From positions 1-34,989 of the forward strand of contig JAUWIG010000030.1 of assembly GCA_030605475.1 (NCBI GenBank): a DNA stretch of 34,989 bases, in the 5' to 3' direction. Positions 24,526 to 33,300 of this stretch are shown piece by piece. Under the pieces are notes generated by a model. That model searched no databases and was not told where the DNA came from. It saw nothing but the letters and a program-made list of their open reading frames with translations. How positions within the stretch are numbered: position 1 is the stretch's first letter; each line of letters opens with the position of its first letter. Position numbers and translations under genes: made by a program. Source of the DNA: Planctomycetota bacterium. GTDB taxonomy: Bacteria; Planctomycetota; Phycisphaerae; Sedimentisphaerales; Anaerobacaceae.

Positions 24526-25305
24526 TTAACTTGTTAGTAATTGCAATTCGGGATTGAACCGGATGTAATAGACCGGCCTGGTGGTAAGCTTGCTCAACAC
24601 AAATCCTGTTCGCTCCAGGCCGGCTCTCTCATAGCGCCTTTTGCCGTAGCTTTGCAGAAAACGTTTAATTTGAAGCTCAATAAGCTCAGCTTCATCTCGC
24701 CTCAATCGGTCGAGTTTCCGCTGTGTTTTCTGCGCGTCGATAAGCTCTTCTTTTTCAATACCCACCATACTAAAAGCTTCGGTAAGCTGCACGCATCGGG
24801 CTGGCATCTTCGCCGTCAAAGCTGTCATCCCCGCTTTTTCAAAGAACGGATTGACTAATCCCATCACCGCCATCGCCTCGACGATAGGGACGCCCATTTC
24901 AGGCATTGTCTCGCGCACTAATCGGCTCGCTAAACCCAGCCCGCGAAATCTCGGCTCGATAATGACTCTGCTGATACAGCGGATGTTCTTATTAACAAGC
25001 GCCAATCGCGTCGACCTATCGAAACCGGCGAACAGATTACCCGTAGCGATGTTCCGAAGCTCCACTCCTGGGCTCGGCATTGTGTAAACGATAACGCCGA
25101 CAGCTTTTTCACCTAACCGTAGGCCCAGTGCTCCGTTGGCCTTTAAAGCAAAAATCGCAGCATACGGCCCCAGACGACTCGTGCTGCGTAGCGAGGTGCT
25201 TCGCAGAGTAGTACTGTCACGGTAGTGATACTGTGCTAACTGCTTATAGTCATCGAGACAGCCGCGAACAATTTGCAAGTGTTTAGTGATACTGCAGCTT
25301 CGCAT
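24526..25305 (-). CDS. GNAT-fold protein of the ABC ATPase-associated type
   Basis: The 259-residue protein carries the GNAT acetyl-CoA-binding segment ISRVIIEPRFRGLGLASRLV (RGLGLA at 121-126) and a downstream NPFFEKAGM. The opening RSCSITKHLQIVRG and 'GPYAAIFA' match GNAT domains that in other genomes are, as I recall, joined to a soluble ABC ATPase such as the one encoded at 27950-28642. The substrate is unknown. Residues 32-44 (TTLRSTSLRSTSR) look like a small repeat insertion. The ATG at 25305 has no clear SD. The last third is a charged helical domain ending in 'PVYYIRFNPE'. Confidence 0.78.
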   Translation of the reverse strand: MRSCSITKHLQIVRGCLDDYKQLAQYHYRDSTTLRSTSLRSTSRLGPYAAIFALKANGALGLRLGEKAVGVIVYTMPSPGVELRNIATGNLFAGFDRSTRLALVNKNIRCISRVIIEPRFRGLGLASRLVRETMPEMGVPIVEAMAVMGLVNPFFEKAGMTALTAKMPARCVQLTEAFSMVGIEKEELIDAQKTQRKLDRLRRDEAELIELQIKRFLQSYGKRRYERAGLERTGFVLSKLTTRPVYYIRFNPELQLLTS

Positions 25306-25556
25306 CTTTAGATTTTTCTGTTAGCATTCCGAATCCACCCCCCAATTAACCAATTAACTGATTAACTATTTACCAATCACCGTTCCTCCATAATTGCCCG
25401 AACCTCCACGTTTGAGTCGAAAATCCGCCGATTTTCCCCCTTGTCTTCTTTCCTAACCCTTTACCCACGAAGGAATAAAGAAATTTTTGAAAAGTCCGCT
25501 TTTTGCTTTTAACTATATGCGCAGATAATTGAAATTCCGCGGATGCGGCTTCCTTC

Positions 25557-25610
25557 GCGATTCACGATTCACAATTCACGAACCACGAACTCGCTTACAG
25601 ATTTGATTGA
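25557..25610. repeat. 54-bp direct repeat, left copy
   Basis: It starts 'gcgattcacgattcacaat' and ends 'cagatttgattga'. It differs from the copy at 25856-25909 by one base, and the two bracket the 31-bp array. Confidence 0.95.
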
Positions 25611-25628
25611 TTTTCCCGCCATTCGGGT

Positions 25629-25814
25629 GTCATCCCGACCGCAGCGAAGCCGACCTCTGGTCATCCCGACCGAGGCGAAGCCAACCTCTGGTCATCCCGA
25701 CCGAGGCGAAGCCAACCTCTGGTCATCCCGACCGAGGCGAAGCCAACCTCTGGTCATCCCGACCGAGGTGAAGCCAACCTCTGGTCATCCCGACCGAGGT
25801 GAAGCCGAGCGGAG
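25629..25814. repeat. Six tandem 31-bp units
   Basis: Units start at 25629, 25660, 25691, 25722, 25753 and 25784 with 'gtcatcccgaccgaggcgaa'. The middle units are identical; the first and last differ slightly, and the last runs into 'ggagggatct'. Confidence 0.97.
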
Positions 25815-25855
25815 GGATCTATTAAGACTACCGCTGGCCCTGCCGGACTCAACTG

Positions 25856-25909
25856 GCGATTCACGATTCACAATTCACGAACCACGAACTCGCTTGCAGA
25901 TTTGATTGA
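25856..25909. repeat. 54-bp direct repeat, right copy
   Basis: 53 of 54 bases match the copy at 25557-25610, in the same orientation and 299 bases apart. Confidence 0.95.
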
Positions 25910-26072
25910 CCCTGTCCCCGCATGTCGCTGCCTGCCCTCGACTCCCATCGGGGAGCGGGGAACTATACGCTCTCTGCTATCCGCTAAACGCTGTCTTTCC
26001 TTGCGGCCTGTATCCCAACTCTTTCTTAATCAACGCCATAAATACGGCAGGCGGATTCCTACCTTGCCGGGG

Positions 26073-26115
26073 ACAATTTGCAATTTTTTAGTTACACTAC
26101 AGCTTCGCGTCTTTA
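26073..26115 (-). pseudogene. Remnant of the GNAT gene 5' end
   Basis: These 43 bases match 25268-25310, the start of the intact GNAT gene, at 37 positions. The frame reads RSCSVTKKLQIVPG against RSCSITKHLQIVRG, so the protein reading is conserved better than chance, but the ATG is ACG and the frame stops soon after. It lies on the same strand about 0.8 kb upstream of the intact gene. Confidence 0.8.
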
Positions 26116-26181
26116 CACCTGAATGAAAAATCGGAAATTGTAACCATAACCACTTCCCCCTTGTGCAGATGTTATGGATGT

Positions 26182-26823
26182 CTACAGTTCAACCACACCA
26201 GCAACCAATTTGTAACATCGTTTAGGTGTTATCCTATTGGGACTCCACGCCGTAGCTAAACTAATTGTTAGTATGCAATCTTTACTGATTTTGTCACCCA
26301 AGTTTAGTCTTCCCAAAATGACAGGGTCGGTCACTTTTAATCCCAGATGGTTTCCTTTCCCGTCTTGAAAATAGGCACGCCATTTTCTTCTGTTAAACCA
26401 ATCATGCTCGAAAGCAACGTTTCCATTGTGTATTAGCTGCAAAGACTTCCATTTCTCCTTTGGCGCTGCGCTAAAAAAATCAGGAGAAACACGATCCTTA
26501 TGATTGTGAAGGATGACACTATCATCTTCACAATATTCTAATAGCTTCTCCGGCTTCGTTCGGTCAACTATTCTCCATTGGCTAGGTTTTAGCAATCTAT
26601 TTTCAGGTTGACACCCTTCGTCAGGGCCATGATTTTCGAGTGGGATTTCCAACACATCTAAGATTTGAGGTTCTTTGCCGTTGATTGCTCTCATTGTTTT
26701 AGTGATTGCTCTGTCTTCGCGACTGGAAACCGGACGGACCCATTTACCGGTTTCAACATCTATACCTGCGATACAGCGTTCATTATGCTTATACGAATTC
26801 GCCAAACATACAATCCGCCCCAT
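26182..26823 (-). CDS. Dual OB-fold (DuOB) domain protein
   Basis: The 213-residue protein begins IVCLANSYKHNERCIAGIDVETGKWVRPVS. It contains QPENRLL, YCEDDSVILHN, WKSLQLI, WRAYFQDGKGN and ends KRCYKLVAGVVEL, the layout of the dual OB-containing domain family. OB folds usually bind nucleic acid, so a role near DNA or RNA is plausible, but the function is unknown. It lies 12 bases after the second DUF488 gene, forming a three-gene unit. The SD region is AGGGGGTAGGA. Confidence 0.75.
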   Translation of the reverse strand: MGRIVCLANSYKHNERCIAGIDVETGKWVRPVSSREDRAITKTMRAINGKEPQILDVLEIPLENHGPDEGCQPENRLLKPSQWRIVDRTKPEKLLEYCEDDSVILHNHKDRVSPDFFSAAPKEKWKSLQLIHNGNVAFEHDWFNRRKWRAYFQDGKGNHLGLKVTDPVILGRLNLGDKISKDCILTISLATAWSPNRITPKRCYKLVAGVVEL

Positions 26824-26835
26824 ATTCCTACCCCC

Positions 26836-27276
26836 TTATAAATGATGAATTACTACATTTTCCCAGTGTTCGCGCAGATACTCCGCAACGAGCCTCCGGT
26901 GACAGTTTTCTGGTTTAGCTTCGCTACATAAGAAGCAAGCGCCGTCTATTTGTTCCGGCATCATAGAATCTTCAATATGACGTTTGGTTATCAATTCACG
27001 AAATCGCCTCTCGTACTCCGTCCAGTCAATGTTTTTTTTCTTGTAGGCGTCGAGAATATCTTTTGTTGGCGCCAACTCCGGTTTATGGATGTATCTTATG
27101 TTTGCAATTTCTTGCAGGAAATACGGTAGATCTTGTTCTTTCGTGAAACCTGCCAACTGGGATACATTATTTAGACGCACATCAATCACAGTTTCTACTC
27201 CGGCTTCCTTCAACTTTGTGAAGAACTCACTGGCACTCTTTTTGGCGAAGCCTATAGTAAATATGTTGACTTCCAT
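26836..27276 (-). CDS. DUF488 protein (short form)
   Basis: The 146-residue protein has DUF488 landmarks: IFTIGFAKKSASEFF, VIDVRLNN and CFLCSEAKPENCHRRLVAEYL. The conserved 'LC.E..P..CHR' gives a possible catalytic or metal-binding Cys/His set; the biochemical function is not established. It lies between a longer DUF488 gene (10-base gap) and the DuOB gene (12-base gap). Confidence 0.88.
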   Translation of the reverse strand: MEVNIFTIGFAKKSASEFFTKLKEAGVETVIDVRLNNVSQLAGFTKEQDLPYFLQEIANIRYIHKPELAPTKDILDAYKKKNIDWTEYERRFRELITKRHIEDSMMPEQIDGACFLCSEAKPENCHRRLVAEYLREHWENVVIHHL

Positions 27277-27286
27277 TTCTGTCTCC

Positions 27287-27916
27287 CTATTTTGCTCGCT
27301 CGTACGGTTTCCTTATCTGCTCTGAGTGATGAGAAATCCTTTGGGCCTGTTGGTCATACGCCTGCTCGATGAGGTCCGCTTCGGTTTTCGCAGTTTCAAA
27401 AAGCGTCGGTTCGATTTTGAGCGTCCTGAGCAGTCTGCGCTCGGCGTCGAGATGGTCCTCGATACCACCATCCTCCAGAATGTGCTTAATGCAAAGATCA
27501 TCTCCTTTGAGGTGTCTGCATACAAGAATAGTTCTGTGACATTCCAACGGTTCTTTCTCTGCACACATCAAGGCGACCCGATGTTTGGAGGTGGCTGCAA
27601 TCAAGCGCCGGAGCCCATCCTTGAATTCTTCTGTTTCTGCTATATGTTCAAAACTGACTCGGTCTGTGTCGTAGGAATAACCGTCAACCCGACGAGCACC
27701 AAGTTCTTTTCCCAAATACATATATTCAATATTGGCATTCTGAAGTACAAGGGCAAGAGATTCCCTGTTGAATTGGGGGGAATGATGGCTGTAAGGAGCC
27801 GAACGAACATCAGCAATACAATTAACTACATAGCGATTGAGTAAGCCTATGAAATCCTCTACCGTGTGGTTTGAGTGGCCTATCGTATACAAAATGTTAC
27901 ATTTTGACTCAGCCAT
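27287..27916 (-). CDS. DUF488 protein (long form)
   Basis: The 209-residue protein has YTIGHSNHTVEDF, IADVRSAPYSHHSPQFNRE, YLGKELGARR and ALMCAEKEPLECHRTILV, typical of full-length DUF488. A C-terminal helical tail (about 160-209) follows. It begins 33 bases after the ABC ATPase gene and is followed by a shorter DUF488 and a DuOB gene. Having two divergent DUF488 proteins side by side suggests a heteromeric or sequential role. Confidence 0.9.
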   Translation of the reverse strand: MAESKCNILYTIGHSNHTVEDFIGLLNRYVVNCIADVRSAPYSHHSPQFNRESLALVLQNANIEYMYLGKELGARRVDGYSYDTDRVSFEHIAETEEFKDGLRRLIAATSKHRVALMCAEKEPLECHRTILVCRHLKGDDLCIKHILEDGGIEDHLDAERRLLRTLKIEPTLFETAKTEADLIEQAYDQQAQRISHHSEQIRKPYERAK

Positions 27917-27949
27917 TTCACTTTACAATAGCCCAAAGAGCCGTTCCTG

Positions 27950-28642
27950 TCAAACCGAAACCCTATCGCGTGAAGTGTGGATCTTTAGCTTACTTCTTGT
28001 GTCTTGTGTCTTATAAATAACCTGCGTTGGCCCGGACAATTCCTTGACGACCAGAACGTCCGGCGATAGGTCGGCCAGTATATCATCGTGACTTCCTGCT
28101 AACACAAATGTCACGCCAGCCCGTTTTGCATGCCTTTGTATGTTGTATGCAATCACCGCAGCCGTAATGCGGTCGAGGTTCGAGCAGAATTCATCGGCAA
28201 AAACAAATTTCTTTCCCGCCGATAATGCCACAGCCAAGCGGAATCGGTATTTTTCGCCGTCGCTAAGCTTGGCCGCTTTATTGAGAACGCAAAAAACATC
28301 ATTTAGACCTGCTGTGCTCAGCATCCTCAAGCTCTTTAAAAAATCACCATCAATGCAGTCAATTACCGCTTTGTCACGGGGTAGTTTTACTCCATTGAGG
28401 TTTATTTTATCAGAGGCCGGAACGCATTTTTCCAATTCGCCTAATAGGATACTCTTGCCTGACCCGGAAGGCCCTGTGATATAGACGATGTCACCATCGT
28501 TGATTTCAAGACTACAATTGCAGCTAACCCCGCTTTCGCCCAGCCTGTCCACCGTTAGGCCGAACATCCTGCATACCCTCGCAACCTTGTCGGTAATCTT
28601 GCCCGCCCGGTCGAAGCTTTTTGAAACGCTGTATGTTGCCAT
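27950..28642 (-). CDS. Soluble ABC ATPase of the GNAT-associated type
   Basis: The 230-residue protein is one complete ABC ATPase: GPSGSGKS (Walker A, 57-64), LSDGE signature (126-130), FVFADE (Walker B, 146-151) and a switch His in LAGSHDD (His185). No membrane domain or permease gene is nearby. 'SLEINDGDIVYITGPSGSGKS', 'LNDVFCVLNKAAKLSDGEKYRFRLA' and 'ADEFCSNLDR' resemble ATPases that I recall fused or paired with GNAT domains. The matching GNAT protein is encoded about 2.6 kb downstream. The last residues (KTQDTRSK) come from an 'acacaag' word repeat. SD GGAGGG. Confidence 0.82.
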   Translation of the reverse strand: MATYSVSKSFDRAGKITDKVARVCRMFGLTVDRLGESGVSCNCSLEINDGDIVYITGPSGSGKSILLGELEKCVPASDKINLNGVKLPRDKAVIDCIDGDFLKSLRMLSTAGLNDVFCVLNKAAKLSDGEKYRFRLAVALSAGKKFVFADEFCSNLDRITAAVIAYNIQRHAKRAGVTFVLAGSHDDILADLSPDVLVVKELSGPTQVIYKTQDTRSKLKIHTSRDRVSV

Positions 28643-28653
28643 AGTGATTTCTG

Positions 28654-28764
28654 CCCTCCGTCGTCCATCCTCTGTCCTCCGTCGTCTGTTTTTTCACTTC
28701 GGAGTTCGTTATTCCTTGTTCGATATTCGATATTCCTTATCGTCCTCCGTCGTCCATCGTCCGT
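28654..28764. repeat. 'CCTCCGTCGTCCATC' and 'TTCGATATTCGATATTCC' word repeats
   Basis: The short gap between the ABC ATPase and the HTH regulator consists almost entirely of 'cctccgtcgtccat' and 'tcgatattcgatattcc' phrases, each repeated. Confidence 0.75.
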
Positions 28765-29196
28765 CTATGCTTTCCTTGTTGCCTCTACTGTCCTAACCAG
28801 CCGTTGAATTTTTTTTAGGGTTTCGCGAACGCGATAGTAGGTACGATGTCGTTTGCCTGCGATTTTTCTTATGGACAAGCCCAACAGAAAGTAGTCTTTT
28901 GCGATGGCCATTTCGATTTCCGTAAATTTGTCACGACTTCTAAGGCAGGTTATATATTCGCCGTCGATGAGTCGTTTGGTAACTTTGTGTATTCTCCGAG
29001 CGATACTTGCCTCGTTGGTACCGGCCAGCCGTGCCATCTGGCGAAAGCTATTGCCATTCTCAAGATACATCGTCATCAACAGCTTGTCCTTGCCGGTGAG
29101 CAGGTTTACCCTGCTGCGCAGCAGGTCGATTCTGTCGCGATACTCGTTTTTGACTTTCGATGTCATTGGTGAAATGTTTGTGTGGATTGTTTTCAT
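28765..29196 (-). CDS. Two-HTH sigma-like regulator
   Basis: The 143-residue protein has a first helix-turn-helix like sigma region 4 (LTGKDKLLMTMYLENGNSFRQMARLAGTNEASIARRIHK) and a second HTH-like segment (DYFLLGLSIRKIAGKRHRTYYRVRETLKKI). It could direct or regulate the downstream ABC-DUF488 genes. It is the first gene of the minus-strand cassette and has a 3 x 39-bp array about 195-310 bases upstream. The family is not firmly recognised. Confidence 0.7.
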   Translation of the reverse strand: MKTIHTNISPMTSKVKNEYRDRIDLLRSRVNLLTGKDKLLMTMYLENGNSFRQMARLAGTNEASIARRIHKVTKRLIDGEYITCLRSRDKFTEIEMAIAKDYFLLGLSIRKIAGKRHRTYYRVRETLKKIQRLVRTVEATRKA

Positions 29197-29390
29197 CGCT
29201 AATCCCCCTTACTTGATAATTTGTCCTGCACCGACGATTGGTACTGGACCGATTTAATTGACCGCCCCATTTCAGGATTAATCCCGGCACACCGGGATTG
29301 GCTTGGTATTATTTTGTCCATTATTCGGGTATTTGTAAAATCTGTTTTGCTGCTGGTCGGACTATTTTTTGCTGACCTCTATTGCCACCT

Positions 29391-29507
29391 GGCCAGGACC
29401 ATTTCGACTCTTGTCAACCATTGCCGCTTGGCCGGGACCGTTTCGACTCTTGCCAACCGTTGCCCCTTGGCCAGGACCGTTTCGACTCTTGCCAACCATT
29501 TGCTCAA
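29391..29507. repeat. Three tandem 39-bp units upstream of the regulator
   Basis: Units start at 29391, 29430 and 29469 with 'ggccaggaccgtttcgactc' (few mismatches). Units contain TTGGC-N19-GCCAA half-sites (for example 29428-29456), as expected for a protein-binding array. The plus-strand open frame through it (29221-29568) is repeat-derived. Confidence 0.85.
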
Positions 29508-29568
29508 CAACTCTTCCCATCTCTATTTTATTCAGTATTTACCTAACAAAGGCGGCATTTTAACATAA

Positions 29569-29880
29569 TATAAAACAAAGTCAAGGATTTTGTAACATTT
29601 TTTGCAAATTTTTTGCAAAGTTTACCATTTATCAAACATTTGCCTTGCTAAATCCGCCTTTTTTAGCTCAAAAGTTGATCTTAAAAGCGTATGGCCGCCG
29701 CTGCAGAATACCCCCTGCCCTCGTTCCTGAGGCCGTCGAGGCACAGGTGAATGGCACGCCGGTTTTTATGAAAAAACAAGATTTTGCCTGACAACACTTA
29801 TTCAAACTCAAAAAAATAGCAATCGAGTTCAAAAAAACCGTCGCTTACAATAATTTTATCATTTACAATAAATAATTTTC
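29569..29880. other. AT-rich gap without recognisable gene
   Basis: A short direct repeat 'ttttttgcaaa' lies at about 29595-29620. I see nothing else that I can support. Confidence 0.5.
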
Positions 29881-29910
29881 TTGACTTTAGTGTGCTTAAT
29901 TTGATAAAAT
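29881..29910 (+). promoter_or_regulatory. Sigma-70-like promoter of the secreted deiminase gene
   Basis: TTGACT (29881-29886) and TAAAAT (29905-29910) are separated by 18 bases. The first strong ribosome site follows about 360 bases later, so the leader is long. Confidence 0.6.
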
Positions 29911-30094
29911 CATGTTTTAACTATCACACACAGGATGCAATTTTACAGGAGGCCCGGTGAGAAGGATTTGGAGGGTTTTAGTTCAAGTTTTCTCCCTTAC
30001 CAACGGGAAAAGGGGGGCTTTGGCCTTATGCAAAAGGCCCCGGAGCTCTGGAGTCCCATTTCTACTGTTCTTTTTTAATCGAATAAAGCAAGTA

Positions 30095-30133
30095 CAACCA
30101 CAGCCGGCCTCGGCTGTTGGTTGTTTGTTTTAT
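30095..30133 (+). terminator. Intrinsic terminator or attenuator in the leader
   Basis: CAACCACAGCCG (30095-30106) pairs with CGGCTG-T-TGGTTG (30111-30123) with one bulged base, followed by TTTGTTTTAT. It lies between the promoter at 29881 and the coding region, so it either ends a small RNA of about 215 nucleotides or attenuates the downstream gene. GGCCTT/AAGGCC in the leader forms another hairpin. No known riboswitch class was recognised. Confidence 0.65.
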
Positions 30134-30287
30134 ATTCACGGATGAAAAGAACCGGATAGATTGTAAGAAAAATCAGTCCGTCCGTATTCCCAAACAAGGA
30201 TGTAGAGGCAGGGTTTGCGCATTGGGTGCGACCGGCGAGAAAAATTTAGAAATTTTATTTATCTGAAATTTGAGGAGGCGAAAGTAA

Positions 30288-30302
30288 TGAAACGGTTATT
30301 AA
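30288..30302 (+). other. Out-of-frame SD-ATG (MKRL stop) before the deiminase gene
   Basis: GAGGAGG precedes ATG AAA CGG TTA TAA. One additional base between codons 4 and 5 would fuse this start to TTAKVKTMVGLLALCALVVFALPADAYA, giving a textbook signal peptide with a basic N-terminus. It is therefore either a one-base deletion or error, or a very short upstream frame. Confidence 0.7.
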
Positions 30303-30322
30303 CAACAGCAAAGGTAAAAACA

Positions 30323-33300
30323 ATGGTTGGTCTGCTGGCCTTGTGTGCTCTGGTGGTATTTGCACTGCCTGCTGACGCATACGCAGCGGAAGATAACCCC
30401 TACCCACACGGCCCAACAGAAGAAGATAAGTTGTATGTGCAACAACTGGCAGAACAAAGGGCTATGCGGCCTCTCGGCGCTCCTGCCCCACTCGCACCAT
30501 CAGGGACAATCTGGACGCCCGGCGAGTACGAGACGCTTTACGGCCCAATGGTGAGCTGGAAGTCCTATACCACCAACGTCATGCCGGAATTTGTCGCAAG
30601 TGTCACTAACGACCCTCATATGGATTCAGTGGTATTTGTGGTAGTCCCGAGCGGCTCGCTTTCAAGCGCCACTTCGACATTGCAAAGTGCAGGCGCTGAT
30701 ATGGACCGCGTTAAGTTCATCATCTACGACACGTACAGTGTTTGGATTCGCGACTACGGCCCGCGCTATATTTATGAGGACGGTGACCTGGCCATCATCG
30801 ACTTCACTTACAATCGTAACCGTCCGGCCGATGATGCCTTCCCGGCATGGCTCGCCACCTACTGGAGCCAGCCGATTTACGAGATGGACCTTACTCACGG
30901 CGGGGGAAACTTCCATTGTGTCTCCACGGGTGATGCCTTTATGAGCACCCTCATCGTCAATGAAAATCCCGGCAAAACCGAGCAACAGATTAAAGATATT
31001 ATTTTCGACCATCATAACACCAATGTGGAAACGTTTTATACCCGTTTGCCTTCCGGTATTGACTCCACCGGCCACATCGATATGTGGCTGCTGCCTCTCT
31101 CAGATACTGATATTCTCGTATCCGAGTTTGCGAGTGGCGACGGGAAAACCATAACAGATGCCGGCGCAGACGACCTCGAATCAAGGGGCTACACCGTGCA
31201 CCGTACGCCCGCCTGGGACACCGGCACACATTATACCTATACGAATGCTGCAATCGTAAATAATAAGGTCTTCATCCCGTTATACAGCAGCTACAGCAGT
31301 CAGAATGCTGAGGCGCTGACTGTCTTTGAAACAGCTATGCCCGACCACGAAATCATCCAGATTGACTGCGACCCTATTATCGGTTCAGCCGGTGCGATTC
31401 ACTGCATAATGAAGCATGTCTACGCTCCGGCGAGCCCATTTGGTGAGGTCCTTGTGCCGAACGGCGGCGAGGTCTGGCGGGTAGGTGAGGACCCGAATAT
31501 CAAGTGGATTGCTAACGACGATATAGATGGCGGAGTTACCAGCATAGACATTTATTACTCAACCGATGGCGGCAGCACTTTCCCATATACAATTGCGACA
31601 GGCGAGACGCATGACGGCTACTTTACCTGGACCGTACCCGATGCAGATTCCGACCAGTGCCGAATCAAAATTGTCGTCCACGATGCAGACCTTAACAGTT
31701 ACGAGGATATCTCCGACGCCAATTTCACAATCGCCCCGCCTCTGCCCCCTGCTGTAGTCTATGACTTTAATGATATCACATCGCCGTCTTCCACACATAA
31801 AGCAGAGGATGGAGAGATTGATTGCTCGGATTCAGTGATTGAAAATGGAACCTTTGGGGCTCGTCGAGACAGCATCACCGGCTGGGCAAACTGGGCCGAA
31901 GCCACCACCGCCGAGTATCAGAACCTGTTTGGCTCGGACGACAGCCGCTACCAGGGAGCTGACCCCGGCCTTGGTGACAACGCCGCAATGATTTTCGAGT
32001 TCATCATCGCCGAGAGCCCTGCCGACATAGAGCAAATCGACGTGGCAGTAGAACTCGGCCGCGCTTCCTCCACCGACCTTGGCTGGGCATATATCTGGAA
32101 CTACAACACAAGCTCCTACTTGGTGCTTGGCTCCCAGAGCGGCACAGCAGACCAGGTGGTCTCCTCCAGCGTTATCACTAATCCAGGGGACTACGTTGAG
32201 CCCGGGACCGGCCAGCTCACTGTCTTTGTGGTCGATGAGGATACCGACGACTGGATACGGGTCGACGACATCAGCGTTACTATCTACGCTCAAACTGGCC
32301 CCACAATGTATACCATTTCCGGTACGGTAACATACGATGGGTCGGGGCTTGCTGATGTGGTGATGAGCGGTCTGCCGGGCGACCCAGTTACCGACATAAA
32401 CGGCCTTTACAGTGCCGATGTTAATGAAGGTTGGAGCGGCATAGTTACGCCTACCAAGACAGGCTACACATTTACACCAACTAACAGGGAATATAGTAAC
32501 GTTACCTCGGACCAGACGGGTCAGGACTATACCGCTGCGACAACTGAGCCACCCGGTCAGGCCACCAATCCAAGCCCGGCCGACTTAGAAACAGATGTCA
32601 GTATAACTGCTGACCTTAGCTGGACTGCGGGCTCCGGTGCGACAAGCCACGATGTGCACTTCGGCACGAGCAGTCCAGGTACATTCCAGGGCAACCAGGT
32701 CGGTATTACCTTTGACCCTGGCGTAATGAATAATGATACGACCTATTACTGGCGGATTGATGAGGTAAATGCAAATGGCACCACCACCGGTGATGTCTGG
32801 AGCTTCACGACAATAGTGGCAGCACCAGGTCAGGCTACCAATCCGAATCCCGCCGACTTAGCGACAGACGTCAGTATAACTGCTGACCTTAGCTGGACTG
32901 CTGGCTCCGGTGCGACATCGCACGATGTGCACTTCGGCACGGGTAGTCCGCCGCCGTTCATCCAGAACCAGACCGATACGACCTATGACCCAGGCACTAT
33001 GGACAGCGATACGACCTACTACTGGCGGATTGATGAGGTCAATGCCGGTGGCACGACAACCGGTGTTGAGTGGAGCTTCACGACGATAGTGGCAGCACCC
33101 GGTCAGGCTACCAATCCGAATCCCGCCGACACAGCGACAGACGTCAGTATAACCGCTGACCTTAGCTGGACGGCCGGCTCCGGTGCGACAAGCCACGATG
33201 TACACTTCGGCACGGGCAGTCCGCCGCCGTTCATCCAGAACCAGACCGATACGACTTATGACCCCGGCACTATGGCTAACGATACGACCTACTACTGGCG

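Larger units (their letters stand above)
25306..26181. other. Repeat-filled gap without intact genes
   Basis: This 876-base gap holds 'attaac' word repeats (25343-25380), two 54-bp direct repeats, six 31-bp units and a remnant of the GNAT 5' end. Open frames here (for example 25543-25905) translate the repeats and are not genes. Confidence 0.8.

Noticed and set aside
25543-25905. 120-codon frame with repeated 'PTSGHPDRGEA'-like phrases
   Set aside because: It translates the 31-bp tandem units in shifting frames (31 is not a multiple of three), so it is not a repeat protein under selection.
25557-25909. Possible CRISPR array
   Set aside because: The 31-bp units are directly adjacent with no spacers, and no cas gene is present.
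29221-29568. 115-codon plus-strand frame
   Set aside because: It is driven by the in-frame 39-bp tandem repeat; no ribosome site.
29957-30145. 62-codon GTG-started frame in the deiminase leader, with GGAGG upstream
   Set aside because: It runs through the terminator hairpin and has no recognisable features; the leader reads better as structured RNA, though a leader peptide cannot be excluded.
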